The notes: generated by a model from the sequence alone, not told the origin. Numbered from the stretch's first letter, positions 54,576 through 64,000 are shown. The stretch: 64,000 nt of DNA from Sinorhizobium terangae (GCF_029714365.1 NZ_CP121659.1:1-64000), one strand, 5' to 3'. Translations and numbers: made by a program.

Positions 54576-56966
54576 TCAGAACTCTTCCCAATTGTCCTGG
54601 ACGAGCGCATTGGCACCGGATGTCTGGGCAAGCACGCGCTGCGTCGATGCCGAATAACCGCTGCTCCTTGCCGCTGCCTGCGGCGGCCGGTTGTCCTTGG
54701 CGGCGGGCGCAGGAGAGGCGGGACGCTCGGCTGCGCGCATCCGCTCGGCTGCACCGCGCAACATTTCGGGCGAGGACTGGGCCGGCGCCTGCTGGGCGAC
54801 CCGGAAACGGGAAACCAGCGTGCTCAGTGCGCCGGCTTCGTCGTTCAGCGCCATGCTGGCGGCGGTCGTTTCTTCGACCATCGCCGCGTTCTGCTGCGTC
54901 ACCTGGTCCATCTGGTTGACGGCGGAGTTGATCTCCTTCAGACCGACCGCCTGTTCCGAGGCGGAACTGGAGATCTGGCGGATCAGGCTGTTGATCTGCA
55001 CCACCTGCTCGGCGATCTTTTCGAGCGCACTGCCCGCCTTGCCCACGAGGTCCACCCCCTCGCGGACCTGGCCTGCGGAGGTATTGATCAGCGTCTTGAT
55101 CTCCTTCGCAGCATTTGCCGAGCGCTGTGCAAGCTCGCGTACTTCCTGGGCGACGACCGCGAAGCCCTTGCCGGCGTCACCGGCGCGGGCAGCCTCGACG
55201 CCCGCGTTGAGCGCCAAGAGGTTCGTCTGGAAGGCGATCTCGTCGATGACGCCGATGATCCGGCTGACCTCGTGCGAGGATTGCTCGATGCCCTGCATGG
55301 CTGCGATGGCCTTCTGCACGACCTCGCCGGACTGTTCGGCGTCGCTGCTCGCCACCTCGACCGATTTTGCCGCAACCTTGGCATTCTCGGCGCTGGCGTT
55401 CACCTGCGAAGTAAGCTGGTCGAGCGCGGCTGCGGTTTCTTCAAGGCTCGCGGCCTGCTGTTCCGTCCGGTGCGACAGGTCGTTGGCGGCATTGCTGATT
55501 TCGGATGTGCCGCTGCCGATATTGACGACCGAGTGATTGACGGTCCGGATGGTCTCCTCGAGGCTCTCCATCGTCGCGTTGAAGTCACGCTTCAGCTGCG
55601 CGTATTCACCCGGGAATTCGTCGGTGATGCGGAAGGCGAGGTCACCGGCCGACAAATGTGACAGGCCCTTGCCGAGGCGGGCGACGATGTCGCGTTGTAG
55701 GGCGCTGCTTTCGGCGCGCTCTGTTTCCGATTGATTGCGCTGCATCTCTGCCTGCTCCCGCTGATGGCGGGCTTCGCCTTCGAGGCGTTTGGTGTCGGCG
55801 AGCTGATGGCGGAAGCCTTCCAGCGCCTTGGCAACGGAACCGGTTTCGTCCGAGCGATCCTGGCCGGCGATCGGCTGAGTGTAGTCACCGTTGCTGAGCG
55901 TCTGGACGTCGCTGACAAGGCCGGCCAGCGGTTTCTGCACGAAGCCGCGGACTGCGTAGTAAAGACCGGCAAGCACGGCACCGAGGACGACAAGGCCGCC
56001 GACGATCATCATATAGGTCTGGTCGCGGACCGGCGCGTTGATTACCGCACGCGGCACGTCGACGAGCACGACCCAGTTGGCGTTTACGTTCGGCAGCTTG
56101 AAGGGATAGACGACGCGATTGAAGGGCTCGTTTCCGTCATAGGTGAGATTCTTGATCACGCCGGACGTCGCCGACGACAGGGCGTTCTTGACGATATCGG
56201 CGCCTTCGCCGTCATAATCTTTCATCAACAGATCCGGGATCGGCGACACGAGCCATTTGCCACTCTGCGACAGCAGGTAGACCCGACCCGAGCCGAAAGG
56301 CTTGACCTTTGCAAGGTCGTCGGCGAGCGAGGCGAGCGAGATGTCGACGCCGGAGACGCCGATCATCTTGCCGTTGGACATCACCGGATAGGCGATCGAG
56401 CTCATCGTGGTGGGGACGTCGGTCCCTTCGGCGAGGTAGGGCTGGGTGATTGCACCCTTGCCGCTCTTGGCCGCGAGGGCATACCATTCGGCGGCATAAT
56501 CGGCCTTGAAGGTCGAGAGCTGTGCCTTGCCGTTACGGTCCTTGGACCAATAGGGCGTGAATGCGCCCTCTGCGTTACCGCCAAGCTCCGTGTTGTTGGC
56601 AACGTCCTTCCCATCGAAGGCCTTCGGTTCCTCGGCGAACCAGCTTCCGAAGGCGAACTGGTGCTGCTCCAGGTTCGCCTTCAGGAGATTGATGGCGCCG
56701 GCGCGATCGATGGACTCCCCGGCGTGGCCGCGCCCGAGAACGCCCGACATCGTGCGCGCGGCGGCCGCGAGTTCACCGACGCTGCCCGCGATCTCGGATG
56801 CGATGGCGTGCGCTTCGCTGTCCGCGTCGTCGAGGACCAGCGTCTCGACGCGGTTCTGTGTCTGGGAGATGAGAACGAAATTCGAGGCGAGCAGCACGAG
56901 TGCGATCGTACCGCCTGTCACAGCGATCAGTTTGGTCGCCAGTGATTTGGCTTGGAACTTGAACAT
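54576..56966 (-). CDS. Methyl-accepting chemotaxis protein with Cache sensor and CheR-tether pentapeptide
   Basis: A 796-residue chemoreceptor. The first transmembrane helix is at about 12-32, a periplasmic double-Cache-like domain at about 35-285 (GKMIGVSGVDISLASLADDL), a second helix at about 295-317, then HAMP, coiled coil and the highly conserved signalling tip (EIAFQTNLLALNAGVEAARA). The extreme C-terminus is NWEEF, the WxxF-type pentapeptide that tethers CheR/CheB. The ligand is unknown. Sensor type, tether and locus resemble S. meliloti McpX (quaternary ammonium compounds), but I am not certain of the identity. SD GAGGA supports ATG 56966. Confidence 0.93.
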   Translation of the reverse strand: MFKFQAKSLATKLIAVTGGTIALVLLASNFVLISQTQNRVETLVLDDADSEAHAIASEIAGSVGELAAAARTMSGVLGRGHAGESIDRAGAINLLKANLEQHQFAFGSWFAEEPKAFDGKDVANNTELGGNAEGAFTPYWSKDRNGKAQLSTFKADYAAEWYALAAKSGKGAITQPYLAEGTDVPTTMSSIAYPVMSNGKMIGVSGVDISLASLADDLAKVKPFGSGRVYLLSQSGKWLVSPIPDLLMKDYDGEGADIVKNALSSATSGVIKNLTYDGNEPFNRVVYPFKLPNVNANWVVLVDVPRAVINAPVRDQTYMMIVGGLVVLGAVLAGLYYAVRGFVQKPLAGLVSDVQTLSNGDYTQPIAGQDRSDETGSVAKALEGFRHQLADTKRLEGEARHQREQAEMQRNQSETERAESSALQRDIVARLGKGLSHLSAGDLAFRITDEFPGEYAQLKRDFNATMESLEETIRTVNHSVVNIGSGTSEISNAANDLSHRTEQQAASLEETAAALDQLTSQVNASAENAKVAAKSVEVASSDAEQSGEVVQKAIAAMQGIEQSSHEVSRIIGVIDEIAFQTNLLALNAGVEAARAGDAGKGFAVVAQEVRELAQRSANAAKEIKTLINTSAGQVREGVDLVGKAGSALEKIAEQVVQINSLIRQISSSASEQAVGLKEINSAVNQMDQVTQQNAAMVEETTAASMALNDEAGALSTLVSRFRVAQQAPAQSSPEMLRGAAERMRAAERPASPAPAAKDNRPPQAAARSSGYSASTQRVLAQTSGANALVQDNWEEF

Positions 56967-57309
56967 GAAATCCTCACATACTGAGAGGTCCGCGGGCTTG
57001 CCGCCCACGGCGTGACGCATTCCGAATTGTGGGGTGAAACTCCATCATGGAGCGCCAGATGCCAACCGGCACGGAGGAGGCAGCCAAACCGCTACAGCGT
57101 CCTTTGCGCGTCTCAACAGACGCGCGGCGCTGTAGGTACGGTCGACCTTCTCATGTGTCTGAATAGAGGATCAAATCTTAAGATCCAGCCAACGCCGCGG
57201 CCAAATCATGGTCGCGACACGCAAGTTTTGTGCGCCGGGTTTGACCGGCGCGACATAAACTGTCGGGTTTGCGAAAAAGCGGACAGGAGGCAAATCGCGG
57301 CGTTGTCCG
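56967..57309. other. 343-base gene-free stretch between ribokinase and chemoreceptor genes
   Basis: Contains one clean copy of the dispersed palindrome (57092-57135) and a hairpin GCGCCGG (57232-57238)/CCGGCGC (57245-57251) about 60 bases after the ribokinase stop that has no T tract. No ORF or clear promoter was recognised otherwise. Confidence 0.65.
57092..57135 (+). repeat. Best-conserved copy of the dispersed ~44-nt imperfect palindrome
   Basis: Starts CTACAGCGTCCTTTGCGCG, turns over at CAAC, and returns AGACGCGCGGCGCTGTAG. The left arm has an extra six bases (TCCTTT) relative to the right arm, a bulge kept in most copies. Confidence 0.8.
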
Positions 57310-58209
57310 TCACAGATAGGCCGCGACCTCGGACGCCTGCGGTATGGCCGGTTGTGCACCGGGCTTGAGGCATGCAAGCGATCCGGCAACCGCCGCTTGC
57401 CGCAGGGCGTCGGGGAAGGCGAGGCCGGCGTCGAGGCCCGCGGCGAGGTAGCCGCAGAAGGTGTCGCCGGCGCCGACCGTGTCGACGGGTTCGATGGTCA
57501 GACCCTTGGCACAATGAACGGCACCGTCATGGATGGCGATCACGCCCTCGGCCCCAAGCGTCACGATCACGGTCCGCCCGGTCTCGTCATGGAGCCGTTT
57601 CATCGCCGCCTCGCGCTCGGCGCTGTCGATGCCCGTCTTGCCGGCCAGCAGTTCGAATTCGGTTTCGTTGGCGATCACGATATCAGCCATCCGGCCGAGA
57701 CGGGCCGCGTCGAGCGTCAGCGGAGCGATGTTGACGATCGTGCGGATACCGCGGCGTTTGGCTTCCAAAAGCGCCGTCTCGACCGAGGCGGCGGGAATTT
57801 CGAGCTGCAGCATCAGCGTATCGCCGGTCGACATCTGATCGAGCGCCGCCGTTGCGTCGCTCTCGTTCACCGTCGCATTGGCGCTCGCGACGACAACGAT
57901 GACGTTTTCGCCATCGCCGCCGACGATGATATGCGCCGTACCGGTCGGAGCATCGACCGTCTTGATGAGGCTGAGGTCGGCGCCGGCCGCTTTCAAGAGC
58001 GCCAGCGCGCCTTCGGCGAAACTGTCCCAGCCGACGGCGCCGGCCATGCGCACCGACGCACCGGCGCGGCGGGCGGCCAGCGCCTGGTTTGCACCCTTGC
58101 CACCGGCGGCGGTCGAGAAGCCGGTCCCGGCAACGGTTTCGCCGGGCTTAGGCAGGCGTGCGGTCGTGGCGATCAGGTCCATGTTGATGGACCCAAGGAC
58201 AGTGATCAT
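57310..58209 (-). CDS. rbsK: Ribokinase
   Basis: Phosphorylates ribose to ribose 5-phosphate. The 299-residue PfkB-family kinase has the N-terminal signature GTGFSTAAGGKGANQALAAR and the C-terminal catalytic DTVGAGDTFCGYLAAGL, with Asp as base. ATG 58209 gives the standard MITVLGSINMD start; the open frame upstream is not homologous. No rbs transport genes are next to it. The nearby nucleoside hydrolase could supply ribose. Divergent genes upstream are rmuC on the same strand at 53 bases. Confidence 0.9.
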   Translation of the reverse strand: MITVLGSINMDLIATTARLPKPGETVAGTGFSTAAGGKGANQALAARRAGASVRMAGAVGWDSFAEGALALLKAAGADLSLIKTVDAPTGTAHIIVGGDGENVIVVVASANATVNESDATAALDQMSTGDTLMLQLEIPAASVETALLEAKRRGIRTIVNIAPLTLDAARLGRMADIVIANETEFELLAGKTGIDSAEREAAMKRLHDETGRTVIVTLGAEGVIAIHDGAVHCAKGLTIEPVDTVGAGDTFCGYLAAGLDAGLAFPDALRQAAVAGSLACLKPGAQPAIPQASEVAAYL

Positions 58210-58261
58210 GTGGAGATGCCCTCGTCCGATTATTGATTTTCGCGAAGAGTGCCCGACCGCG

Positions 58262-59455
58262 TCAGTCCTCGTCAACCACCCGCAGCTTGAGTTGCCCCAT
58301 CCGGTTGTCGAGCGGCCGTCCGCCCTGCTCGCCCTCTCCGGGCGCGGATTCGGCCGCGAGTTCCAGCGCCTCGATCTTGGCGCCGCGCCTCGTCAGCTTG
58401 TTCGACGAGATGAGAATGTCCTCGACGTCCTTCTGAGTCATGGCGAAATGGCCCTGGAGCTTGCGCACACGCTCGTCGAGCCGTGAGAGGTCGTCCATCA
58501 GGCGGGCGACTTCGCCCTGGATCAGGTGCGCCTGCTCGCGCATGCGGGCATCCTTCAGGATCGCCTGGATCACCTGGATCGACAAAAGCAGCAGAGACGG
58601 CGAGACGATGACGATGCGCTGGCGATGCGCCTTCTGCACGATCGCCTCGAAGTGCTCGTGGATCTCTGCGAAGATCGACTCGGAAGGAACAAACAGGAAG
58701 GCGGTCTCCTGCGTCTCTCCCGGCAAAAGATATTTGCCGGCGATATCGCGGATATGGACCTCCATGTCGCGGCGAAAGGCCTGCGCCGCCTGCTGCCGCC
58801 GTTCGGCCGTAGCGGCATCGCGCATTGCGTTCCATCCTTCGAGCGGAAACTTCGCGTCGATGACAAGTGGCGGCTGGCCGTTCGGCATGCGGATCGTGCA
58901 ATCCGGGCGCGCGCCGTTCGAAAGCGTTGCCTGGAAGGCGAAGGCGCCCATCGGCAATCCATCGGCAACGATTGCTTCCATGCGCGACTGGCCGAAGGCC
59001 CCGCGCGTCTGCTTGTTTGCCAGAATGTTCTGCAGACCGGCCATGTCTTTGGCGAGCGACTGAATGTTGTTCTGGGCGTTATCGATCACGGCAAGCCGTT
59101 CCTGCAGGCGCCGAAGGTTCTCGTGGGTCGCCTTCGTCTGCTCGCTGATCGATGCGCCGATCCGGTGCGTCATGCCGTCGATGCGCTGGCTGATCGACTG
59201 GTTGAGCTCCGCCTGGCGGGTACCGAAAACATCCGCCATCGCGGCGATGCGGCCCTGCAATTCCGTCTGCGCGGCAAGAAGCGTCGCCATCTGCTCGTCT
59301 CGCTCGCCGGCGCGGGCAGAACTCGCACGGCGCGCAAACAGGAGGCAGGCGAGCGCCATGAGAAGTGCGGCGGCCGTGACGAGATGACCGGCCGTGACGG
59401 GCAGGGCTCCAAGCAGGAACAAAGGTTGGTCGAAGGAAAAGGCGATGGGCTCCAT
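58262..59455 (-). CDS. rmuC: DNA recombination protein RmuC
   Basis: A 397-residue protein. An N-terminal transmembrane helix (about 18-42) is followed by a long coiled coil (about 50-140; SQRIDGMTHRIGASISEQTK) and the RmuC nuclease-like domain with MPNGQPPLVIDAKFPLEGWN and ETAFLFVPSESIFAEIHEHF. RmuC limits inversions between short inverted repeats; the mechanism is unclear. Divergent from def. Confidence 0.93.
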   Translation of the reverse strand: MEPIAFSFDQPLFLLGALPVTAGHLVTAAALLMALACLLFARRASSARAGERDEQMATLLAAQTELQGRIAAMADVFGTRQAELNQSISQRIDGMTHRIGASISEQTKATHENLRRLQERLAVIDNAQNNIQSLAKDMAGLQNILANKQTRGAFGQSRMEAIVADGLPMGAFAFQATLSNGARPDCTIRMPNGQPPLVIDAKFPLEGWNAMRDAATAERRQQAAQAFRRDMEVHIRDIAGKYLLPGETQETAFLFVPSESIFAEIHEHFEAIVQKAHRQRIVIVSPSLLLLSIQVIQAILKDARMREQAHLIQGEVARLMDDLSRLDERVRKLQGHFAMTQKDVEDILISSNKLTRRGAKIEALELAAESAPGEGEQGGRPLDNRMGQLKLRVVDED

Positions 59456-59605
59456 GGCGGCAGCCTAACAGATTCGCGCCTGAAGACCAGATCAAAACAA
59501 GAACAAACATGCTTCGGGCTTTGTAGATGGCAAGTGCTGCGTGTGTGACCTCGACTGGAGGCAATGTTCTTGCGCGCAAGCGGAAAGATCGGCTATGGGA
59601 TCAGC

Positions 59606-60130
59606 ATGACGATCAAGCCGCTAATCATCCTTCCCGATCCGGTTCTGCGCCAGGTGTCCAAGCCGGTGGAGAACATTGACGACGATATCCGCCGCCTCGC
59701 CGACGACATGCTCGAAACCATGTACGACGCGCCGGGCATCGGCCTTGCGGCAATCCAGATCGGTGTGCCGAAGCGCCTCCTGGTTCTCGATGTGTCAAGG
59801 GAGGACGAGGAGAAGACGCCGCTCGTCTTCATCAACCCGAAAATCGTCAGATCCTCGGATGAGCGCTCGGTTTACGAGGAAGGCTGCCTGTCGATCCCGG
59901 ACTACTACGCGGAAGTGGAGCGCCCGGCGGGCGTCACCGTCGAATATCTCGACCGCCACGGCAAGGAGCAGACGCTCGAGGCGGATGGCCTGCTTGCCAC
60001 CTGCCTGCAGCACGAGATCGATCATCTGAACGGCGTGCTGTTCATCGACCATATCTCCAAGCTCAAGCGGGATATGGTGATCCGCAAGTTCACCAAGGCG
60101 GCCAAGACCCGCGGCGCCAAGGCGATCTGA
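59606..60130 (+). CDS. def: Peptide deformylase
   Basis: Removes the formyl group from nascent N-terminal Met. The 174-residue metalloenzyme has motif [12 protein letters not shown], motif [10 protein letters not shown] with metal ligand C94, and motif III QHEIDH with H136, E137 and H140. ATG 59606 gives the usual alphaproteobacterial length. Followed by fmt, whose product performs the opposite reaction on initiator tRNA, then truA. Confidence 0.96.
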   Translation: MTIKPLIILPDPVLRQVSKPVENIDDDIRRLADDMLETMYDAPGIGLAAIQIGVPKRLLVLDVSREDEEKTPLVFINPKIVRSSDERSVYEEGCLSIPDYYAEVERPAGVTVEYLDRHGKEQTLEADGLLATCLQHEIDHLNGVLFIDHISKLKRDMVIRKFTKAAKTRGAKAI

Positions 60131-60196
60131 CAAACGCCCGCTTCGGTGCCAGAAGTCGCGGACACAGCCTGGTTTCAAGAGACGGAGTTTGCCGCC

Positions 60197-61132
60197 TTGC
60201 CGCTTCGCATCATTTTCATGGGAACGCCGGAATTCTCCGTACCGACGCTGGTCGCCCTCGCCGAGGCGGGCCATGAGATCGCTGCCGTCTATACACAGCC
60301 GCCGCGTCCCGGCGGGCGGCGCGGTCTCGACCTGCAAAAATCGCCAGTCCACCAAGCCGCCGAACTTCTCGGAATCCCCGTTCTGACCCCGCCGAACTTC
60401 AAGGACGCCGGCGATCGCGAGACCTTCACCAAGTTCAATGCTGACGTCGCCGTTGTCGTCGCCTATGGCCTGCTCCTGCCCGAGGCGATTCTCCAGGGAA
60501 CGAGGCACGGCTGCTACAACGGACACGCCTCGCTCCTGCCGCGCTGGCGTGGGGCGGCGCCGATCCAGCGGGCAATCATGGCCGGCGACCACGAGACCGG
60601 CATGATGGTGATGAAGATGGACAAGGGGCTCGACACCGGTCCGGTCGCACTCAGCAAGGCCGTTGCGATCGGAGAGACGATGACGGCTGGCGAGCTGCAC
60701 AACAAGCTGATGCAGGTCGGGGCGGCCTTGATGAAGGAGGCGATGGCGAAGCTCGAAGCGGGCGATCTGCCGCTGACGCCGCAGCCGGAAGAGGGCGCGG
60801 TCTACGCTGCCAAGATCAGCAAGGGGGAGACCCACATCGATTTCACCAAGCCGGCCTCCGAGGTTCACAACCACATTCGCGGTCTTTCGCCATTTCCGGG
60901 GGCCTGGTTCGAGCTGACGATTGCCGGGAAACCGGAACGGATCAAGGTGCTGAATTCTGAGAAGGTCGACGGAGCCGGCGAAGCCGGCACCGTTCTCGAT
61001 GACACATTGACCATTGCCTGCGGCCAGAGTGCGGTGCGGCCGACTCGACTGCAGAAGGCCGGCGGCAAGCCGCTCGCGATCGCCGAGTTCCTGCGGGGGA
61101 CGCCCGTCGCCCGCGGCACGAGGATCGCCTGA
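60197..61132 (+). CDS. fmt: Methionyl-tRNA formyltransferase
   Basis: Formylates initiator Met-tRNA. The 311-residue protein starts at TTG 60197 ([15 protein letters not shown]), with GGAG nine bases upstream and the standard family N-terminus. The active-site segment is [20 protein letters not shown]. The C-terminal OB-like domain binds tRNA. It lies 66 bases after def and overlaps truA by one base. Confidence 0.94.
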   Translation: MPLRIIFMGTPEFSVPTLVALAEAGHEIAAVYTQPPRPGGRRGLDLQKSPVHQAAELLGIPVLTPPNFKDAGDRETFTKFNADVAVVVAYGLLLPEAILQGTRHGCYNGHASLLPRWRGAAPIQRAIMAGDHETGMMVMKMDKGLDTGPVALSKAVAIGETMTAGELHNKLMQVGAALMKEAMAKLEAGDLPLTPQPEEGAVYAAKISKGETHIDFTKPASEVHNHIRGLSPFPGAWFELTIAGKPERIKVLNSEKVDGAGEAGTVLDDTLTIACGQSAVRPTRLQKAGGKPLAIAEFLRGTPVARGTRIA

Positions 61133-61875
61133 TGCCGCGCTATCGCCTCACCGTCGAATACGACGGCTCAGACTATGTCGGCTGGCAGCGTCAGGAAAAC
61201 GGTCCGTCTGTCCAGGGCGCGATCGAGAAAGCGATCCTGTCGCTGACCGGAGAGACAGTGTCCGTCCGTGGGGCGGGACGCACCGATTCCGGCGTCCATG
61301 CCATGGGCCAGGTGGCGCATGCGGACCTCACGCGCGAATGGAAGACGCACACGTTGCGCAACGCGCTCAATGCCCACCTGACGCTTGCCGGCGAACGTGT
61401 CTCGATTCTCGACGCACTTGAAGCGCCGCCGGATTTCGACGCGCGTTTCTCGGCGGTTCGGCGCCACTATCTCTATCGCATCATCTCTCGCCGCTCGCCG
61501 CTGGCGCTCGAAGCAAGGCGCGCCTGGTGGGTGCCGAAAACGCTCGACCACGAGGCGATGCATGTGGCCGCACAACGACTGGTCGGCCACCACGATTTCA
61601 CGACCTTCCGCTCCGCCCACTGCCAGGCGACGAGCCCGCTGCGCACGCTTGATCGGCTCGACGTGACGCGAGCGGGAGATCTCATCGAGATCCGCGCGAC
61701 GGCCCAGAGTTTTCTGCACAACCAGATTCGCTCCTTCGCCGGTTCGCTGAAGCTGGTGGGCGAGGGCAAGTGGACGCCGGACGATTTGCAGGCGGCGCTC
61801 GAAGCGCGTGATCGAAAGGCCTGCGGGCCGGTCGCGCCGCCGGACGGCCTCTACTTCATGCAGGTGGATTATTGA
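61132..61875 (+). CDS. truA: tRNA pseudouridine synthase TruA
   Basis: Makes pseudouridine at tRNA positions 38-40. In the 247-residue protein the catalytic aspartate is D52 in [15 protein letters not shown]. The start codon overlaps the fmt stop by one base (TGATG), a sign of coupled translation in def-fmt-truA. Convergent with the following membrane protein gene. Confidence 0.95.
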   Translation: MPRYRLTVEYDGSDYVGWQRQENGPSVQGAIEKAILSLTGETVSVRGAGRTDSGVHAMGQVAHADLTREWKTHTLRNALNAHLTLAGERVSILDALEAPPDFDARFSAVRRHYLYRIISRRSPLALEARRAWWVPKTLDHEAMHVAAQRLVGHHDFTTFRSAHCQATSPLRTLDRLDVTRAGDLIEIRATAQSFLHNQIRSFAGSLKLVGEGKWTPDDLQAALEARDRKACGPVAPPDGLYFMQVDY

Positions 61876-61906
61876 TCTTCTCCGGGCGTAGCGCGGTGCG
61901 TCAGCG

Positions 61907-62503
61907 CTAGCTTGGAACAAGACCAAAGAAACGTTGAAGAAATTCGCCGATCATCATCGACGGCAGCAGGAATAGTGCGGTCAACGCGGCCGCCAGCAAG
62001 GTCTGGTTGCCGGTAACCGTGCGCAGAAGCCGGAAGAGCAAGCCGACGCTGACGACCACCAGCAAGAGCCAGATCAGGCTGGTCAGACCCTGACTGCCCG
62101 GGACGAGCAGACGAATTGCTGCAGGCAGTGCCATGGCGTAGGAGAGCGGCACCGAGAGCCAATTGGTCGTAACGATCACCGGCACCACAAAAATCTGAAA
62201 ACCCAGTGGCCGGGACAGGATGATGACCAGGATGATTGGCAGCAGCCAGCTGGCGAGGTCGACGACAAGCAGCTTCAGGATGAAGCCGAAGCCGATCGTT
62301 GTGCCGGTCGGCATGGCCGAAAGATAATAGAGCCGCCAGGATGCCCAGGTCACGGCGATCGCGGGCAGAGACCAGAGTATTGCCGCGAACGAGCGCCATA
62401 GGCCGCTTTCGCTGATGTCCAGCCAGCGAAAGCCCTCGCGGTTGCCCTGGATCAGCAGCCATAACCCCTTGACATAGGTGAGGACCTCCTCAAGCAGCGG
62501 CAT
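61907..62503 (-). CDS. Conserved membrane protein of unknown function
   Basis: A 198-residue inner-membrane protein with about five hydrophobic spans (around 38-65, 70-98, 105-128, 140-160 and 168-190) and a short soluble start, [21 protein letters not shown] do not recognise a named family. It overlaps the 3' end of dapE by 14 bases and lies next to truA, so it is likely co-expressed with dapE. Start ATG 62503 is inferred; another lies six codons upstream. Confidence 0.78.
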   Translation of the reverse strand: MPLLEEVLTYVKGLWLLIQGNREGFRWLDISESGLWRSFAAILWSLPAIAVTWASWRLYYLSAMPTGTTIGFGFILKLLVVDLASWLLPIILVIILSRPLGFQIFVVPVIVTTNWLSVPLSYAMALPAAIRLLVPGSQGLTSLIWLLLVVVSVGLLFRLLRTVTGNQTLLAAALTALFLLPSMMIGEFLQRFFGLVPS

Positions 62504-63683
62504 GACCGAACCAGCGGGCAATGAAGGTCTCGTAGATCCCGGTCAAGGTCTCGAGATCGGCGACGGCAACGCGCTCGTCGACCATATGCATCGTCTGCCC
62601 GACGAGGCCGAATTCGACGACGGGGCAGTAATCCTTGATGAAGCGCGCATCCGATGTGCCGCCGGTGGTCGAGAGCTTCGGCTGGCGCCCCACGACGGCC
62701 TCGACCGCGCCGGAAAGCGAATCGATGAGGGCGTTGTTGCGCGTGAGGAAGACGTGGCTCGGACGCTCGTTCCAGACGATGTCGTAGCGGACCGGTGTGC
62801 GGCCGGGCCTGAGCTTGTCTTTCGCTGCGGCACGATCGAGCCGCGCGATGATCTCCGCCATCAGGCTTTCGGCGGTCCAGATGTCGTTGAAGCGGATGTT
62901 GAAGCTGGCGCTCGCCTTCGCCGGAATGACGTTGACGGCCAGATTACCGACATCGATGGTCGTGACCTCGAGGTTCGATGGCTGGAAACTCTCGGTACCG
63001 CTATCGAAGGGCGGGTCCATCAGGGCCTCGGTGAGCTGCAGTATGCCGCGCACAGGATTGTCGGCGAGATGCGGATAGGCCGCATGTCCCTGGACTCCGT
63101 GAACGGTGATCCGACCGGAGAGCGAGCCGCGCCGGCCGATCTTGATCATGTCGCCAAGCGCATCGGGATTGGTGGGCTCGCCGACGAGACAGGCGTCCCA
63201 GCGTTCGCCTTTCGCAGCCGCCCACTCAAGAAGCTTTACCGTGCCATTGATGGCCGGGCCTTCCTCATCGCCGGTGATCAGAAACGAGAGCGAACCCTTC
63301 GGCGCTCCATGCTTTTCGACGTGGCGCGCGACCGCAGCCACGAAGCAGGCGATGCCGCCCTTCATATCGACGGCGCCGCGGCCATACATCTCCCCGTCGG
63401 CGATGGTCGCGGAGAAGGGCGGGTGGGTCCAGGCGGCCTCATCCCCGACCGGCACAACGTCGGTATGCCCGGCAAACATCAAGTGTGGTCCATCGCTTCC
63501 AAGGCGGGCGTAGAGATTTTCGATGTCCGGGGTCCCGGTGTCCTTCGCCACCACGCGGTCGACGGTGAAGCCGAGCGGCTTCAGCATCTGTTCGAGAGCG
63601 GCGAGAGCGCCGCCTTCGGCGGGGGTGACGGAGGGGCAGCGGATAAGGGTGGCAAGATTGGTAATCGGATCGGTGGAGGTCAT
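62490..63683 (-). CDS. dapE: Succinyl-diaminopimelate desuccinylase
   Basis: Zinc M20 peptidase-family enzyme making LL-diaminopimelate for lysine and peptidoglycan. The 397-residue protein shows the first metal motif [19 protein letters not shown], then [20 protein letters not shown], the catalytic Glu pair region [14 protein letters not shown], and the dimerisation lid. It precedes and overlaps the membrane protein gene. Confidence 0.95.
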   Translation of the reverse strand: MTSTDPITNLATLIRCPSVTPAEGGALAALEQMLKPLGFTVDRVVAKDTGTPDIENLYARLGSDGPHLMFAGHTDVVPVGDEAAWTHPPFSATIADGEMYGRGAVDMKGGIACFVAAVARHVEKHGAPKGSLSFLITGDEEGPAINGTVKLLEWAAAKGERWDACLVGEPTNPDALGDMIKIGRRGSLSGRITVHGVQGHAAYPHLADNPVRGILQLTEALMDPPFDSGTESFQPSNLEVTTIDVGNLAVNVIPAKASASFNIRFNDIWTAESLMAEIIARLDRAAAKDKLRPGRTPVRYDIVWNERPSHVFLTRNNALIDSLSGAVEAVVGRQPKLSTTGGTSDARFIKDYCPVVEFGLVGQTMHMVDERVAVADLETLTGIYETFIARWFGHAAA

Positions 63684-63797
63684 CTATCGGAATGCCATCT
63701 GCGGGGCACGCAGGCCTGTGAGGTCGGAGGTTGCTGGTTTATCCGATCGGGTGTCGGCTGTCACGCGTGATGGGCTCGACTCTCGGCAAAGGCACAC

Positions 63798-63823
63798 GGG
63801 CCGGACGAATTGTCGTCCGGCCC
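63798..63823. terminator. Strong hairpin after the RND efflux gene
   Basis: Perfect 11-bp arms GGGCCGGACGA (63798-63808) and TCGTCCGGCCC (63813-63823) with ATTG loop, 31 bases downstream of the RND stop on the minus strand. No T tract follows, so it may be a stability hairpin or a repeat instead. Confidence 0.5.
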
Positions 63824-63854
63824 GCAGGGAGCGCAGGGGGCAGGGGAGGGGGCC

Positions 63855-64000
63855 TCACTCGCCGGGGGCGAGGTGAGGCGCTTCGATGTGCGCTCCGGCG
63901 TGCTTCAACGGCCGCTCGCCAGCGAGCTTGCGGATCAGCACGTAGAAGACCGGCGTCATGAAGATGCCGAAGGCGGTAACGCCGATCATGCCGGCAAAAA
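63855..64000 (-). CDS. RND efflux transporter permease, C-terminal end (partial)
   Basis: The window ends inside this gene. The visible 47 C-terminal residues read through FAGMIGVTAFGIFMTPVFYV and LIRKLAGERPLKH, the last transmembrane helix and tail typical of AcrB/HAE1-type inner-membrane pumps. Stop at 63857-63855. The rest lies beyond the window, so substrate class cannot be judged. Confidence 0.85.
   Translation of the reverse strand, partial: FAGMIGVTAFGIFMTPVFYVLIRKLAGERPLKHAGAHIEAPHLAPGE

Noticed and set aside
1..64000. tRNA, rRNA, CRISPR, IS element or prophage genes
   Set aside because: None recognised on either strand; repeats found are short intergenic palindromes without transposase genes.

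Overview
The window is a GC-rich piece of alphaproteobacterial core chromosome. Protein sequences and gene order (olsB-tme-mutS-glnD-murJ-trpS-nfu-tsaB-rimI-olsA-miaB-phoH-ybeY-corC-lnt-phrR-metK-trmB) match Sinorhizobium/Ensifer, close to but visibly different from S. meliloti. Base 1 is the start of dnaA, so the contig was probably rotated to dnaA. No tRNA, rRNA, CRISPR array, prophage or insertion sequence was seen. The last 146 bases hold the 3' end of an RND efflux pump gene.

Layout. 1-5.6 kb: dnaA, then a small stress/accessory block with an ECF42-type sigma factor and its DGPF partner, an SRPBCC protein, an NTF2-VOC fusion and a GST. 5.6-10.6 kb: rph-VOC-rdgB-hemW on the minus strand, divergent from hrcA-grpE. 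10.7-13.7 kb: an SDR/lactone-oxidase pair divergent from a LuxR-type regulator. 13.7-19.1 kb: the conserved lptC-lptA-lptB-rpoN-hpf-ptsN block (LPS export, sigma-54, ribosome hibernation, nitrogen PTS). 19.4-26.7 kb: sppA, ihfB, lapA-like, coxG-like, an rRNA methyltransferase-SpoU methyltransferase-lspA chain and a hybrid kinase. 26.9-43.2 kb: the olsB-to-olsA segment. 43.3-52.2 kb: miaB-phoH-ybeY-corC-lnt-phrR, then metK and trmB. 52.3-54.3 kb: a heat-shock pair (hsp20 and DUF1150) and a nucleoside hydrolase. 54.5-64 kb: chemoreceptor, ribokinase, rmuC, def-fmt-truA, a membrane protein, dapE and the end of an RND gene.

The coding content is mostly housekeeping, and the less expected signals are regulatory. 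Two promoters share TGTCGG-N17-CGTC next to the ECF42-type sigma gene. An Irr/ICE-like box follows a good promoter in front of the NfuA gene. A RpoH-type promoter plus a ROSE-like RNA thermometer precedes hsp20, and a second RpoH-type promoter precedes grpE. A 22-bp AT-rich palindrome lies at the metK promoter. A perfect CtrA box sits in the olsB-tme gap, followed by a strong terminator but no gene.

Intergenic repeats are plentiful: two RIME-like mosaics, five copies of a roughly 44-nt imperfect palindrome with compensatory changes, and two larger inverted repeats. No clearly new multi-gene system is evident. The ECF42 module and the CtrA-box transcript candidate deserve the closest look. All assignments are from reading the sequence and family knowledge; no database search was run.
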